64,000 nt of DNA from Nocardia exalbida NBRC 100660 (GTDB taxonomy: Bacteria; Actinomycetota; Actinomycetes; Mycobacteriales; Mycobacteriaceae): the NCBI RefSeq assembly GCF_000308575.1, contig NZ_BAFZ01000163.1, forward strand, positions 16,410 through 80,409, written 5' to 3'. The notes below the pieces were generated by a model, which did no database searches, had not been told where the DNA came from, and saw nothing but the letters and a program-made list of their open reading frames with translations. The position numbers and the translations under genes were made by a program. This document shows, piece after piece, positions 28,149 through 37,191 of this stretch (positions are counted from its first letter, which is position 1; every line of letters begins with the position of its first letter).

Positions 28149-28598
28149 GTGGACAAGCCTGTATCTTCGGTGGAGTTCGAAACCATGCTGCTGGGGCGGC
28201 ACAGCCTCAGCGCCAAGGCCCGCCGGGGCAGCGGCCACCTCGACCGCAGCGCCTACACGGTGCTGAGCAGGCTGCGAGTGCAGGGCCCGATGTCCGTGGG
28301 CGAACTCAGCGACGCCTTCGGTCTGGACACCTCCACGCTGCACCGCCAGACGACCGCCATGCGCGAAGCCGGTCTCGTCGAACGCATTCCGGATCCGGGC
28401 GGCGGCATGGCGCGCAAGTTCCGCCTCACCGCCGAGGGCGGGCGCCGGCTCGATGCCGAACGCGCCTACAACGTCCGCGCTCTCGAAAGCGTGCTGTCGG
28501 ACTGGACCGCCGAGGACGTCGCAGCGTTCGCCGGATTCCTGAAGCGGTTCAACACCGACATCGAACGCATCGACAAGCGTCCATGGCCCCGGCCGTGA
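28149..28598 (+). CDS. MarR-family regulator
   Basis: 149 residues. GTG 28149 follows GGCAGGAGCG. The winged HTH is around residues 48-105 (MSVGELSDAFGLDTSTLHRQ, then GLVERIPDPGG and the wing ARKFRLTAEGG). It is flanked by dimerising helices. It likely represses the divergent MFS exporter and itself through the two palindromes in the 143-base gap. Confidence 0.9.
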   Translation: MDKPVSSVEFETMLLGRHSLSAKARRGSGHLDRSAYTVLSRLRVQGPMSVGELSDAFGLDTSTLHRQTTAMREAGLVERIPDPGGGMARKFRLTAEGGRRLDAERAYNVRALESVLSDWTAEDVAAFAGFLKRFNTDIERIDKRPWPRP

Positions 28599-28684
28599 AC
28601 GCGTGCCGCACCGCCCGCCCACGCACACGAAATCTCCACAAATGACGCCGGTTCTCTCCACAACCGGTGGTTAGGGTTCGGTGC

Positions 28685-29380
28685 ATGGAACACAGCGCAC
28701 CGGCGCACCCCGCACGGCGGATCCTGGTCGTGGACGACGAGATGACCATCGCCGCATCCGTCGCGGCACGCCTGCGGGCGGAGGGGTTCACCGTCGAGCT
28801 GGCCCACGACGGCCCTTCTGCCGTCGCCGCCGCCGAGGCCGTCGACCCGGACCTGGTGGTGCTCGACGTCATGCTGCCGGGATTCGACGGGCTGGAGGTG
28901 TGCCGTCGCATTCAGGCGCGTCGCGCGGTGCCCGTGCTCATGCTGACCGCGCGCGCCGATGAAACCGACCAGCTAGTCGGCTTGGGTGTCGGCGCGGACG
29001 ACTATCTGACGAAGCCGTTTTCGCTGCGCGTGCTCGCCGCCCGGGTGCACGCGCTGTTGCGCCGGATGGACCGGGCGGCCGACCGCGACGGTGCGACGAT
29101 CCTGGTCGGTGACCTCCGCATCGATGTCGACCAGCGCCGGGTCTGGCGTGCGGAGGTGGAGGCGTTGCTCACGCCGCTGGAATTCGATCTGCTCGCCCGG
29201 CTGGCCCGGCGCCCGCGCATGGTGCTCGCGCGGGAGCGACTGCTCGAAGACGTCTGGGACTGGTCCGACGCGGCGGGCACCCGCGCGGTCGACAGCCATA
29301 TCAAGGCGTTGCGCCGCAAACTCGGCGCCGACCTGATCCGCACTGTGCGCGGCGTCGGATACGCCCTGGAAGCCCGATGA
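28685..29380 (+). CDS. OmpR-family response regulator
   Basis: 231 residues. ATG 28685 is favoured over a GTG 18 bases earlier because the receiver domain starts soon after. The phospho-acceptor is Asp61 (LVVLDVMLPGFDG), with Lys in TKPFSLRVL. The C-terminal winged HTH has LTPLEFDLLARLARRP and VDSHIKALRRKLG. Its stop overlaps the histidine kinase start by four bases (ATGA), so the two are translationally coupled. Confidence 0.93.
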   Translation: MEHSAPAHPARRILVVDDEMTIAASVAARLRAEGFTVELAHDGPSAVAAAEAVDPDLVVLDVMLPGFDGLEVCRRIQARRAVPVLMLTARADETDQLVGLGVGADDYLTKPFSLRVLAARVHALLRRMDRAADRDGATILVGDLRIDVDQRRVWRAEVEALLTPLEFDLLARLARRPRMVLARERLLEDVWDWSDAAGTRAVDSHIKALRRKLGADLIRTVRGVGYALEAR

Positions 29381-30462
29381 GCGCCGGTCCCGAGAACGCG
29401 CCGCGGGCACGGAAGACGATGTCCGGCACCGTTTCCGGCGAGTGGCGCAGGCTCGGCGACGGGGTGGCCGAGCTGCTGCCGCGGCCGCTGGACCCGGTGA
29501 AGTCGATCAAGCTGAAGCTCGCGATCCTCATGCTGTGCTCCGGCGGTGTCGCGTTCGGGTTCTTCCGATTCAAGATCGGGTGGCTGCCGCCGCGCACCAC
29601 GCTCACCGCGGTGGTGATCGCGTTGATCACCTCGCAGTTTCTCGCCCACGGCATCACCAGGCCGCTGCGGGAGATGACCGCGGCGGCGAAGCGGATGGCC
29701 CACGGCGACTACACCTTGCGGGTACGGGCGAGTTCGCGCGACGAAGTCGGGCAACTCGCCGAGGCGTTCAACCAGATGGCCGCCGACCTGGCGGCGGCCG
29801 ACCGGCAACGCCGCGATCTGATCGCGAACGTGTCGCACGAATTGCGCACTCCGATCACGGCGTTGCACGCGGTGCTGGAGAACCTGGTGGACGGCGTCTC
29901 CCAACCCGACCCGGCGACCCTGCGCACCGCGCTGGCCCAGACCGAACGGCTGACGCTGCTCGTCTCGGAATTGCTCGACCTCTCCAGCATCGAAGCGGGC
30001 GCCTTCCCGCTCGATCGTGAGGATCTGCCGATCGCGCCGCTGCTGGCCGACGTCATCGCCGAAGCGGAGGTCATGACCGCCGCGCTCGGACGCGGCGTGC
30101 GCTTCCGCACCGACGTGCTGCCCGGCGCCGCCCGCGTGTACGCCGACCGTGCCCGCCTGCATCAGGTGCTGCTCAACCTGCTCGACAACGCCGCCAGGCA
30201 TGGGCCCGCGGGTGGGGAAGTGCGCCTGGCCGTGCGCGCATCGCAAGGCGAGATCGTGATCGACGTCGAGGACGACGGCCCCGGCATTCCGCTCGCCGAA
30301 CGCGCCCAGGTGTTCGACCGGTTCACCAGAGGCGGCCGCACCGCGGGCGGAGGCACCGGACTTGGCCTGGCCATCTCCCGGTGGGTGGTCGACCTGCACG
30401 GCGGCACCATCGCGGTCGCCGATCCCGGCTCCCGCATCCGGGTGGTTCTGCCCGGACGCTGA
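29377..30462 (+). CDS. Sensor histidine kinase (HAMP-HisKA-HATPase)
   Basis: 361 residues. Two membrane helices (about 47-63 and 74-91) enclose a very short external loop, so it probably senses within the membrane or from inside. HAMP follows (LREMTAAAKRMAHGDYTLRV). The phospho-acceptor is His154 in NVSHELRTPI. ATP-binding boxes are LNLLDNAARHG, DVEDDGPGIP and GGGTGLGLAI. It pairs with the overlapping OmpR-type regulator; the target is unknown. Confidence 0.93.
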   Translation: MSAGPENAPRARKTMSGTVSGEWRRLGDGVAELLPRPLDPVKSIKLKLAILMLCSGGVAFGFFRFKIGWLPPRTTLTAVVIALITSQFLAHGITRPLREMTAAAKRMAHGDYTLRVRASSRDEVGQLAEAFNQMAADLAAADRQRRDLIANVSHELRTPITALHAVLENLVDGVSQPDPATLRTALAQTERLTLLVSELLDLSSIEAGAFPLDREDLPIAPLLADVIAEAEVMTAALGRGVRFRTDVLPGAARVYADRARLHQVLLNLLDNAARHGPAGGEVRLAVRASQGEIVIDVEDDGPGIPLAERAQVFDRFTRGGRTAGGGTGLGLAISRWVVDLHGGTIAVADPGSRIRVVLPGR

Positions 30463-30536
30463 TCTGCCACACCACCCGACCCGGACCGCAGGCGCGGACC
30501 CGGGGTGATTCCGCACGCCTATCGAAGGAACGAACC

Positions 30537-32189
30537 GTGCCGCCAGAACCCGAACCAGCGTCGGCGCCCGACCCGGTGTCAACCGCATCCGCGCCATCCG
30601 CAACCGATTCCAGCGCAGCCCCCGCCACGCCGGCATCGGTGTGGGCGCCGCCGGGGCACTCAGGGGTCGCGGTGGCCGAGGCGCGTCCGGAGAACGCCGG
30701 TCCGCCGGTGGCCGGGCCGATACTTCCCCCGCGTCCGTCCAAATGGCGAGGGGTCTCTTGCCCTCCCGGGGTGGCGCTCGCCGCGCTCGTCTCCGGATCG
30801 GCCGCCGCGGTTCTGATCCACTGGGACCGGCCCGGCATCGGGTGGCTCCTCGCGGCCGGTGTCGCCGCGACGGCGGTGTTCCTCGTCGACCGCAATGCCC
30901 GCAGCCGAGCGGCGAGCACGACGAGCGATGGTGCGGTCGAGGCGACGTCCGGACGACAGACGGCCCGCACCGGTTCTCCTCGGTTCAACGCGGGGCGGCT
31001 GTGGTGGGCAGCGCTCGCCCTCGCCCTGCTCGCGGTAGGTGCTGTCCGCGCCGCGGGCTGGTTGTTTGCGTTGTGCGTGGTCGCGGCTGGTGTCGCCGGT
31101 TCGCTGGCGGTCGTCGCACGCCGCTCGGCGAACGGCATCCTCTACGACACGTTCGCCGTCTGGCTCGCGGCGGCGCCCGCGGTGCCGTGGGCATACGCCG
31201 GTACCGCCCGCGTGCGTAGCGGGAACGCGCCGCGTGCGCGGCGGCTCGGGCTGTCGGTAGCGGTGACCGTCGCGCTGCTCACGGTGTTCGTTGCGCTGCT
31301 CGGCAGCGCCGACGCCATGTTCGCGGCGTTGCTCGAGACCGTGACGCCGGACGTGGACATGCCGTCGGCGGCGCGCTGGATCGCACTGTTCGCGGTGGCC
31401 GGTCTCGGCACGCTCGGCGCACTGTTCCTGCTGGCGGGCCCGCCGCCGCCCGCCACAGCGGCGGTAGCGGGGCGAACGTTGCGCCGATCGGAATGGGCGC
31501 TGCCGGTCGGTGCGCTCGCGGTCCTGTTCGCGGCGTTCGTCGCGACCCAGTTCGTGGTGCTCTTCGGTGGCGACGACTACGTCCAGGAGACGTCGGGCCT
31601 GACCTACGCCGAGTACGCGCGCACCGGTTTCTGGCAACTGTCGGCCGTCACCGTGCTGACCCTCGCGGTGCTGATGGTCGTGCTGCGCTGGGCGGCCCAG
31701 GACACTGCCGCCGACCGGTGGTGGCTGCGGGGGCTGCTGGTGGCGGTGAGTGTGCTTGCGCTGGTGATCGTCGCCTCGGCGCTCGGCCGGATGTGGACCT
31801 ATCAGCAGGCCTACGGGTTCACGGTGCTGCGCCTGCTGGTGGAAGTCTGCGAACTGTGGCTCGGCCTGGTCTACGTCTTGGTGTCGGCCGCGGTCCTGCG
31901 GCTGCGCCGGGCGTGGTTGCCGCGTGCCGTGGTGGGCACCGCGATGGCGACGCTGCTGGCGCTGGCCGTCCTGGACCCGGAGCGGTTGATCGCCGAGAAG
32001 AACATCGATCGCTGGCAGCGGGGCAAAACGCTGGACACCGAATACCTGGTGACCCTCTCGCCGGACATCCTGCCCGCGACCGATCGGCTGCCCGAGCCGC
32101 TGCGCACGCAGGTGCGAACCGGCCTGCGCGCGGACCTCGACGGGGATGGCTGGCAGAGCTGGAATCTGTCCCGGGCGAGAGCGCGGTGA
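30537..32189 (+). CDS. DUF4173-family multi-pass membrane protein
   Basis: 550 residues. GTG 30537 follows GAAGGAACG. A long Pro/Ala-rich N-terminal tail (about residues 1-80) precedes about 12 hydrophobic helices. Conserved-looking marks are FGGDDYVQETSGLTYAEYAR and RMWTYQQAYGFTVLR, then AEKNIDRWQRGKTLDTEYL near the end, typical of DUF4173 (formerly DUF4153) proteins. Their function is not known to me. It follows the two-component pair by 74 bases on the same strand and may be its target. Confidence 0.85.
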   Translation: MPPEPEPASAPDPVSTASAPSATDSSAAPATPASVWAPPGHSGVAVAEARPENAGPPVAGPILPPRPSKWRGVSCPPGVALAALVSGSAAAVLIHWDRPGIGWLLAAGVAATAVFLVDRNARSRAASTTSDGAVEATSGRQTARTGSPRFNAGRLWWAALALALLAVGAVRAAGWLFALCVVAAGVAGSLAVVARRSANGILYDTFAVWLAAAPAVPWAYAGTARVRSGNAPRARRLGLSVAVTVALLTVFVALLGSADAMFAALLETVTPDVDMPSAARWIALFAVAGLGTLGALFLLAGPPPPATAAVAGRTLRRSEWALPVGALAVLFAAFVATQFVVLFGGDDYVQETSGLTYAEYARTGFWQLSAVTVLTLAVLMVVLRWAAQDTAADRWWLRGLLVAVSVLALVIVASALGRMWTYQQAYGFTVLRLLVEVCELWLGLVYVLVSAAVLRLRRAWLPRAVVGTAMATLLALAVLDPERLIAEKNIDRWQRGKTLDTEYLVTLSPDILPATDRLPEPLRTQVRTGLRADLDGDGWQSWNLSRARAR

Positions 32190-32199
32190 GCTCCCGTGC

Positions 32200-32224
32200 A
32201 ATACACTTGTATTATCGCTGATCG
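32200..32224 (+). promoter_or_regulatory. Operator overlapping a leaderless promoter of the toxin-antitoxin pair
   Basis: AATACA-CT-TGTATT (32200-32213) is a perfect 6-bp inverted repeat. Its right arm overlaps a -10 hexamer TATTAT at 32210-32215. The GTG start at 32224 lies eight bases after the hexamer, so transcription and translation may begin at the same base. A ribbon-helix-helix antitoxin is a natural ligand for such a site. Confidence 0.65.
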
Positions 32225-32502
32225 TGGGTTATAACTGGCCTGAGTGGGCACTGTTGTCGCTGGTGGGGATCGACCCTCGCGAAGTGCTGCAGGTGCTCAT
32301 GGGCGCCCGCCGATGGCCTCGGCGGGCGCGTGGCCGGAACGAACTCGCGGTCCTGACGGTGTGGGGCCGAACCGAAACGGGCCGGCCGCTCATCGTCGCT
32401 GTCCGCCGCACCGAAGGCTGGCAGTGGGACATCCTGGGCGCGGTCGAGATGACCGAAGCCCAGGTGGCCGAACTCGAGCGTTGGGAGCACGCCGATGACT
32501 GA
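32224..32502 (+). CDS. BrnT-like toxin of a type II toxin-antitoxin pair
   Basis: 92 residues from GTG 32224, starting VGYNWPEWALLSLVG. The core LTVWGRTETGRPLIVAVRRT followed by WDILGAVEMTEAQ resembles the strand-rich RNase core of BrnT (RelE fold). The family's usual His/Arg residues are only partly recognisable. Its stop overlaps the antitoxin start by eight bases (ATGACTGA). Toxin before antitoxin is the BrnT-BrnA order. Confidence 0.65.
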   Translation: MGYNWPEWALLSLVGIDPREVLQVLMGARRWPRRARGRNELAVLTVWGRTETGRPLIVAVRRTEGWQWDILGAVEMTEAQVAELERWEHADD

Positions 32503-32818
32503 CTATCCGACGAACCCCGAGGACGTCCGGGACTTCCTGTCCGGTCTGGAATACAGCGACGCGCCCGTCGACCCGGCCGAGCTGCCCCCGCCGCTGCGCG
32601 CCGAGGACACGGTCACCGTCACCACGTCGCTGCGCATCCCGCTGGATCTGCACCAGCGCGTCAAGAAGGCCGCCGAGCAGCGCAACGTGACCATGTCCGC
32701 ACTCATTCGCGACTGGATCGAACTGGAGCTGGCCGCGTTGGAGAACGACCAGCCCATTTCGCGCGCCGACGCCCTGCGGGCACTGGCCGCTCTGCATCCG
32801 CTGCGGCAGTCGGCTTGA
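32495..32818 (+). CDS. Ribbon-helix-helix antitoxin (BrnA-like)
   Basis: 107 residues from ATG 32495, overlapping the toxin gene. The acidic N-terminal half (NPEDVRDFLSGLEYSDAPVD) may contact the toxin. A ribbon-helix-helix DNA-binding domain follows: TVTTSLRIPLDLHQRVKKAA then RNVTMSALIRDWIELEL. Autoregulation through the palindrome at 32200-32213 is likely. Confidence 0.75.
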   Translation: MTDYPTNPEDVRDFLSGLEYSDAPVDPAELPPPLRAEDTVTVTTSLRIPLDLHQRVKKAAEQRNVTMSALIRDWIELELAALENDQPISRADALRALAALHPLRQSA

Positions 32819-32836
32819 CCTGCCGCCGCGACGGCG

Positions 32837-33670
32837 TCACCGGTCGCCGCGGGTGAGAACCGAGTCGAGCCGGGCGGCGAACTCGTCGGGTGCGCTGCGG
32901 TAGCCGACGTGATCGCCCGCGAACTCGACGAGGACCAGCCCGAGTTTCTTCGCCAGCGCGGCATTCGGGAGCGCCGGGAAGGTGCCTCGCGATTCGCGCC
33001 CGACCCCGAGCACCAGGCGGTCCGCCGATGCGCGCAACGCCGCGAGATCCGGGGTGTAGCGGGGATACTGCCTCAGCTCGTGCTCCATCCAGAACACCAG
33101 GTTGCGCTGGATCCGCCGCACCATCTCGACGGCTTGCGGCGGCAGTTGCTCGCCCGGCGGAGGTGGCGCGATCCGCAGACCGACGCCCTTCGCGAACGCC
33201 GCCATGGCCGCGGCCGTGCCCTCGATCCTGCTCTGCTCGTGGATGCCGTCCAGGAAGGTCAGCCACTTCTCGGCATCGGGCAGCAGCGTGGCCAGCGGTG
33301 GTTCGTGCGCGACGAGCGTGCGCACCAGTTCCGGCCGGGCACGCAGCAATTCGAGTGCCACGATCGCGCCCGAGCTGCTGCCGAGCACGTGGGCAGGCTG
33401 GTCGGTCAGGTGGGTGAGCAGCGCCGCGGCGTCCAGGCCGTCGGTGACCACGCGATCGTCCGGCGGTCCGTCGAGGGGGCTGCGGGTGAAACCGCGCCGG
33501 TCGTAGGAGACCACTCGGTAGCGGTCGGCGAGATGTTCGGCGATGCCGTCGAAAGTTCCGGCGTCGCCGTTGCCGCCAGGGATCAGCAACAACAGCGGTC
33601 CGGCGCCGCGGACCTCGTAGTAGAGGGTGGCGCCGGGGACGGCGAGGGTGTGCTGGGACGGTACGTCCAT
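32837..33670 (-). CDS. Alpha/beta hydrolase
   Basis: 277 residues. ATG 33670 is preceded by CAGGAGCATTTCCG. The oxyanion region is LLLIPGGNGDAGTFD, the nucleophile Ser lies in VLGSSSGAIVA, and the His is likely in EFAGDHVGY near the C-terminus. YRVVSYDRRGFTRSPLDG is typical of the small soluble esterase/lactonase subgroup. The substrate is unknown. It is convergent with the antitoxin gene. Confidence 0.88.
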   Translation of the reverse strand: MDVPSQHTLAVPGATLYYEVRGAGPLLLLIPGGNGDAGTFDGIAEHLADRYRVVSYDRRGFTRSPLDGPPDDRVVTDGLDAAALLTHLTDQPAHVLGSSSGAIVALELLRARPELVRTLVAHEPPLATLLPDAEKWLTFLDGIHEQSRIEGTAAAMAAFAKGVGLRIAPPPPGEQLPPQAVEMVRRIQRNLVFWMEHELRQYPRYTPDLAALRASADRLVLGVGRESRGTFPALPNAALAKKLGLVLVEFAGDHVGYRSAPDEFAARLDSVLTRGDR

Positions 33671-33893
33671 CGGAAATGCTCCTGGAAGAAGGGACAGTTG
33701 CCGCAGTGCCTCCCGGATGACCGGCGTCTCCACCGTAACGAAACTTGCACGGCACGCAAGATTACGTGATCGGAAAGGTTTGTGTCAGACCAGATCAGGG
33801 GCCTCGGCATGCCGAAATAACTGTGGCGGCGGGTAATCGGATGGCGTAGGGGCATTGGGCCTTCGTCCGTCCGACTGCGGCGGCCCGGCGATA

Positions 33894-34391
33894 TCAGGTC
33901 GGCTCGGCCTGCGCGATCCCGTCCAGCGCCCGGCGCACCGCATCGGCCGGATCGGCCGCGACCACCGTGGCAGCCACCGGTCGCCCCTTCGCGTCGCGAA
34001 TCTCCCAACCGCCCAGGGAGACCACCGGAATCCCGCCGCGCCGCCGCGCGAGCGCGACCTCCGACAGCGTGCCCCACGAGCCGCCGATGACGATCACCGC
34101 GTCCGCCGACTCGACGAGGATCGCGTTGCGCGCCTCACCCATGTTCGTGAACAGCACCGCCGACAATCCGGGACACACCGCGCCGCGATCGGTATCCGGG
34201 CGCACGCCGATCACGAGCCCGCCGGCCTCGGCGGTGCCTGCGGCGACCGCGGCCATCACGCCGGTACCGCCACCGCACAGCACGGTCACCCCCGCCCGCG
34301 CCAAGAGCCCGCCGGCCGCGCGCGCCCACTCCGCTTCCTGCTGCGTGCACTCTCTCGGTCCGCAGACCGCGACCTGCCGCACCGGCCTCAC
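33894..34391 (-). CDS. LOG-like / TIGR00725 nucleotide-binding protein
   Basis: 165 residues. GTG 34391 overlaps the stop of the upstream DUF72 gene (GTGA), so it is translationally coupled. The Rossmann-like fold has VAVCGPRECT, TVLCGGGTGVMAAVAAG and VIVIGGSWGTLSEVALA. This matches the TIGR00725 branch of the lysine-decarboxylase-like/LOG superfamily. The PGGxGTxxE motif of LOG phosphoribohydrolases appears here as IGGSWGTLSE, so cytokinin-type activity is uncertain. Confidence 0.8.
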   Translation of the reverse strand: MRPVRQVAVCGPRECTQQEAEWARAAGGLLARAGVTVLCGGGTGVMAAVAAGTAEAGGLVIGVRPDTDRGAVCPGLSAVLFTNMGEARNAILVESADAVIVIGGSWGTLSEVALARRRGGIPVVSLGGWEIRDAKGRPVAATVVAADPADAVRRALDGIAQAEPT

Positions 34392-35215
34392 CCCGCGGGC
34401 CGGGCGACCGGTTCCAGGCGTTCGCGCAACGCCATCGCGTCGCGGGGCGCCCGCACCTTCGCGTCGTTGTCGAAATAGGTGTAGACGTCGCACGATCCCG
34501 CCCACGAGCGGATCTTCTCCGCCCACATGTCCAAGCCCTCGTCGGTGTATCCGCTGACGTACAGCTCGTCGTGCCCGTGCAACCGGATGTAGACGAAGTC
34601 GGCGGTGACCTCTTCTAGCAGCGGATACTTGCCCGCGGCGTCGGCGACGACGAGGGCCACGTTGTGACGGGTCAGCAGATCGGTGAACGCCGGGGTCATG
34701 AAGCTGTCGTGCCGGATCTCCAGGGCATGCCGCACCGGCCGGTCGGCATCGGTGCTGGTGTGCGCGGGGTCGACGCGGTGATCGTGGCGCCGCGCGATCT
34801 CGGCGGCCTGCTCGGTGCTGCGGGGGAGCCGGGACAGGAAGCCGTCCAGCACGTCGGCGTCGAAGCGGAAGGTGGGGGGCAGCTGCCAGAGAATCGGGCC
34901 CAGTTTGGGCCCGAGCGCCAGCGGGCCGGACGCGAGGAAGTTCGCCAGCAGTTCGTCACCGTCGCGCAGCCGCTTCATGTGTGTGATGAAGCGGCTGCCC
35001 TTCACCGCGAACAGGAAGTCGTCCGGCGTCTGCTCCGCCCACCTCTGGTAACTGGACGGGCGCTGCAACGAATAGAACGAACCGTTGATCTCGACGCTGT
35101 CGAGTCGCTCCGACAGATAGGCCAATTCGCGCTTGTGCGCGAGGCCCCGAGGGTAGAACCTTCCGCGCCACGGCGGGTAGACCCAGCCCGACGTACCGAT
35201 CCTGATCCGGCCCAT
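34388..35215 (-). CDS. DUF72 (YecE-like) protein
   Basis: 275 residues from ATG 35215. The TIM-barrel-like DUF72 family is clear from IRIGTSGWVYPPWRGRFYP, LDSVEINGSFYSLQRP, DDFLFAVKGSRFITH and VYTYFDNDAKVRAPRDA. The role of the family is not established. It is coupled to the LOG-like gene downstream by a four-base overlap. Confidence 0.93.
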   Translation of the reverse strand: MGRIRIGTSGWVYPPWRGRFYPRGLAHKRELAYLSERLDSVEINGSFYSLQRPSSYQRWAEQTPDDFLFAVKGSRFITHMKRLRDGDELLANFLASGPLALGPKLGPILWQLPPTFRFDADVLDGFLSRLPRSTEQAAEIARRHDHRVDPAHTSTDADRPVRHALEIRHDSFMTPAFTDLLTRHNVALVVADAAGKYPLLEEVTADFVYIRLHGHDELYVSGYTDEGLDMWAEKIRSWAGSCDVYTYFDNDAKVRAPRDAMALRERLEPVARPAG

Positions 35216-35236
35216 CTCTCCATGGTGGCAAATTCA

Positions 35237-36601
35237 CTACGCCGATGGGGTCTTCGCCGTCACTTTGCCGGCCAGCCAGGCCACCGCCAGCGCCGCCAGG
35301 AACGACAGCAGCGATGCGCTCATCCACGCCTGCCCGGTGAAGTGCACAGCCTGCCGAACGCCGTCCCAGAATCGCGTCCACGCACCGGCGTCACCCGGAT
35401 TGATCAGTTGATATACGGCGAACCCGGTCAGCCAGGCGGCCACCATGCCCCAGCGTGCGGGCGCGTCCGGTGCGGTGTTCCACTCGCGGCGGGCACGCAA
35501 GAAGAAGTCGGCGACGAGCACGCCGAGCAGCGGCACGAACACCGAGCCGATCAGCCCGAGGAAGCCGAAGTAGTTCGCCATGTTCAACCGCAGAGCCAGA
35601 ATCGTGATCAGGGCACCGAGGCCGATCGAGAGCACCCGGCGATCGACGCGCGGTGCGAGATTCTGGATCGAGACGGCGGTGGAATAGACATTGGCGAAGG
35701 ACTGATCCGCCTCTCGCAGCACGAAAACGAAGAAGAACAGGGCACCGAGGCTCACCTGCAGGAAAGGCGCGTACGGTCCGCCTTCGCCGGTCGCGAGCGC
35801 CAGCGCGAACAGGCCGAGGACGTAGGCGATGATCTGGGTGAGCGCGTACGCCCCGCCCGCCGCGCCGAACGCCGAGCGACCGGAGCGGGCGTGCCGGGTG
35901 TAGTCGGCGGCGACCGGCACCCACGAGATGGAGACGGCCAAGGCGGCATCGGTGGCAACCCAGAAGAGGTTCCAGTCGACGCCGAACGGGCCGCCCCCGC
36001 TCGGGCCCGGGTTCGCCCGCAGATCGGGCAGACCGGCGCGCACGAACTGCGCGTAGAACCAGACAAGGGCGATCACGACGCCGGCGGTGACGAATCTGCG
36101 CAGCAACCGTACCGAGCCGAGCGGCCAGATCGTGAGTACCGTCGTCAGTACGCCCGCGGCCACCACGTAGAGCCAGTGCGGGCCGCCGCCGAACAGTTCC
36201 TCGGCCGCGTCACCGATGACGATCAGCTCGAACGTTCCCCAGCCGATCAACTGAGCGATGTTGAGCGCGGTGGGCAGATAGCTGAGCTTCGCGCCGAACA
36301 GCCCGCGCAGCAGCACCATCGCGGGTTGTCCCGTGCGCGCACCCGTCAGCGCCGCGGCGCCGAGCATCGCCGCACCGACCAGGGTGCCCAGGACGGTCGC
36401 CAGGATTCCGGCCGCGATCGAGAGCTGCGCGGCCCCCTCGGCGTTCGGCGCGAGCACCGTGTACGCCCCGGAGAAAGCGAAGAGGCTGACGCCGAGATTG
36501 GCCCAGAACGCACTCTGGTCCCAGAACGAGAGCACTTTCGGTGCGGGCTGGTCGAGGGTCAGGGGGGCTTCGTGCGCGCTCGCGCGGGTCGATGACGACA
36601 T
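35237..36601 (-). CDS. cytX: NCS1-family permease CytX, thiamine precursor uptake
   Basis: 454 residues from ATG 36601. About 12 transmembrane helices; the start FWDQSAFWANLGVSLFAFSG and helix 1 follow the NCS1 (CodB-like) pattern, with GWGTFELIVIGDAAEEL in the middle. A TPP riboswitch lies directly before the start. NCS1 permeases under TPP control are the CytX group, predicted to import hydroxymethylpyrimidine for thiamine synthesis. The long C-terminal tail after the last helix ends in GKVTAKTPSA. Confidence 0.88.
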   Translation of the reverse strand: MSSSTRASAHEAPLTLDQPAPKVLSFWDQSAFWANLGVSLFAFSGAYTVLAPNAEGAAQLSIAAGILATVLGTLVGAAMLGAAALTGARTGQPAMVLLRGLFGAKLSYLPTALNIAQLIGWGTFELIVIGDAAEELFGGGPHWLYVVAAGVLTTVLTIWPLGSVRLLRRFVTAGVVIALVWFYAQFVRAGLPDLRANPGPSGGGPFGVDWNLFWVATDAALAVSISWVPVAADYTRHARSGRSAFGAAGGAYALTQIIAYVLGLFALALATGEGGPYAPFLQVSLGALFFFVFVLREADQSFANVYSTAVSIQNLAPRVDRRVLSIGLGALITILALRLNMANYFGFLGLIGSVFVPLLGVLVADFFLRARREWNTAPDAPARWGMVAAWLTGFAVYQLINPGDAGAWTRFWDGVRQAVHFTGQAWMSASLLSFLAALAVAWLAGKVTAKTPSA

Positions 36602-36612
36602 GACGGAAACGC

Positions 36613-36705
36613 TCTCCCTACGCCGGCATTACCCGGACAGGTTCATGCGGTCGGCGACGCGTGCGGTTCGCCCTCTCAGCCCGGCCGTACCCGAGCTCCC
36701 GCGGT
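36613..36705 (-). ncRNA. TPP riboswitch (THI element)
   Basis: On the minus strand the conserved parts appear in order: GGGAGCTCGGGTACGGCC, GGGCTGAGAGGGCG, then ATGAACCTGTCCGGGTAATG and CCGGCGTAGGGA. CTGAGA and ACCTG-N-CCGGGTAATGCCGGCGTAGGGA (read in two pieces) are the THI-box core. It ends 14 bases before the permease start, so thiamine pyrophosphate probably blocks translation by hiding the ribosome site. Confidence 0.95.
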
Positions 36706-36795
36706 GGGGTGATTCCGGCGAATAGTACACCCGCGCCAATTTTCCGTCCCGGGGGAGAAGAGCCGGGGCGGACGTTCATCCGGCCGCCCGGCGTG

Positions 36796-37191
36796 TCAGC
36801 CCATCAGGAACGAGGCGGCGAACCAGGCCAGCACGACCAGCACCGCACCGACGAGCGCGCCGGGGAACAACGCCCGCCCCTGCCGAGCCGCCATACCCGA
36901 GAGCAGCACCCCCACGGCGAATCCCACGATCCCGCCCCCGACCATGATCCACACGCCCGCGCTGGTGTCGACCCGGCACTCGGGCTTGGACGCGCAGATG
37001 CCCCCCGCCATCAGGAACCACGGGGCGAGGATGGTCGACATCGCGGCCAGCGTCGCGGGCAGGAACCACAACAGTGCGCTGACGACGAGATCCGCAGGGC
37101 GGGGCGGTGCGACCGCGTGGGTCTCGGGCGCGCGCGTCGGATAGCCGGAGGGGGTCGTGCCTTGGGACACCTGATTCAGGTAACCGTGCAT
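36796..37191 (-). CDS. Small multi-pass membrane protein
   Basis: 131 residues from ATG 37191. A 30-residue polar N-terminal tail is followed by three hydrophobic helices (about 34-62, 76-98 and 107-129). Two Cys in GGICASKPECRVDTS lie in the first external loop and may form a disulphide. I recognise no named family. The ribosome site is weak (GCGAGA). Confidence 0.7.
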   Translation of the reverse strand: MHGYLNQVSQGTTPSGYPTRAPETHAVAPPRPADLVVSALLWFLPATLAAMSTILAPWFLMAGGICASKPECRVDTSAGVWIMVGGGIVGFAVGVLLSGMAARQGRALFPGALVGAVLVVLAWFAASFLMG

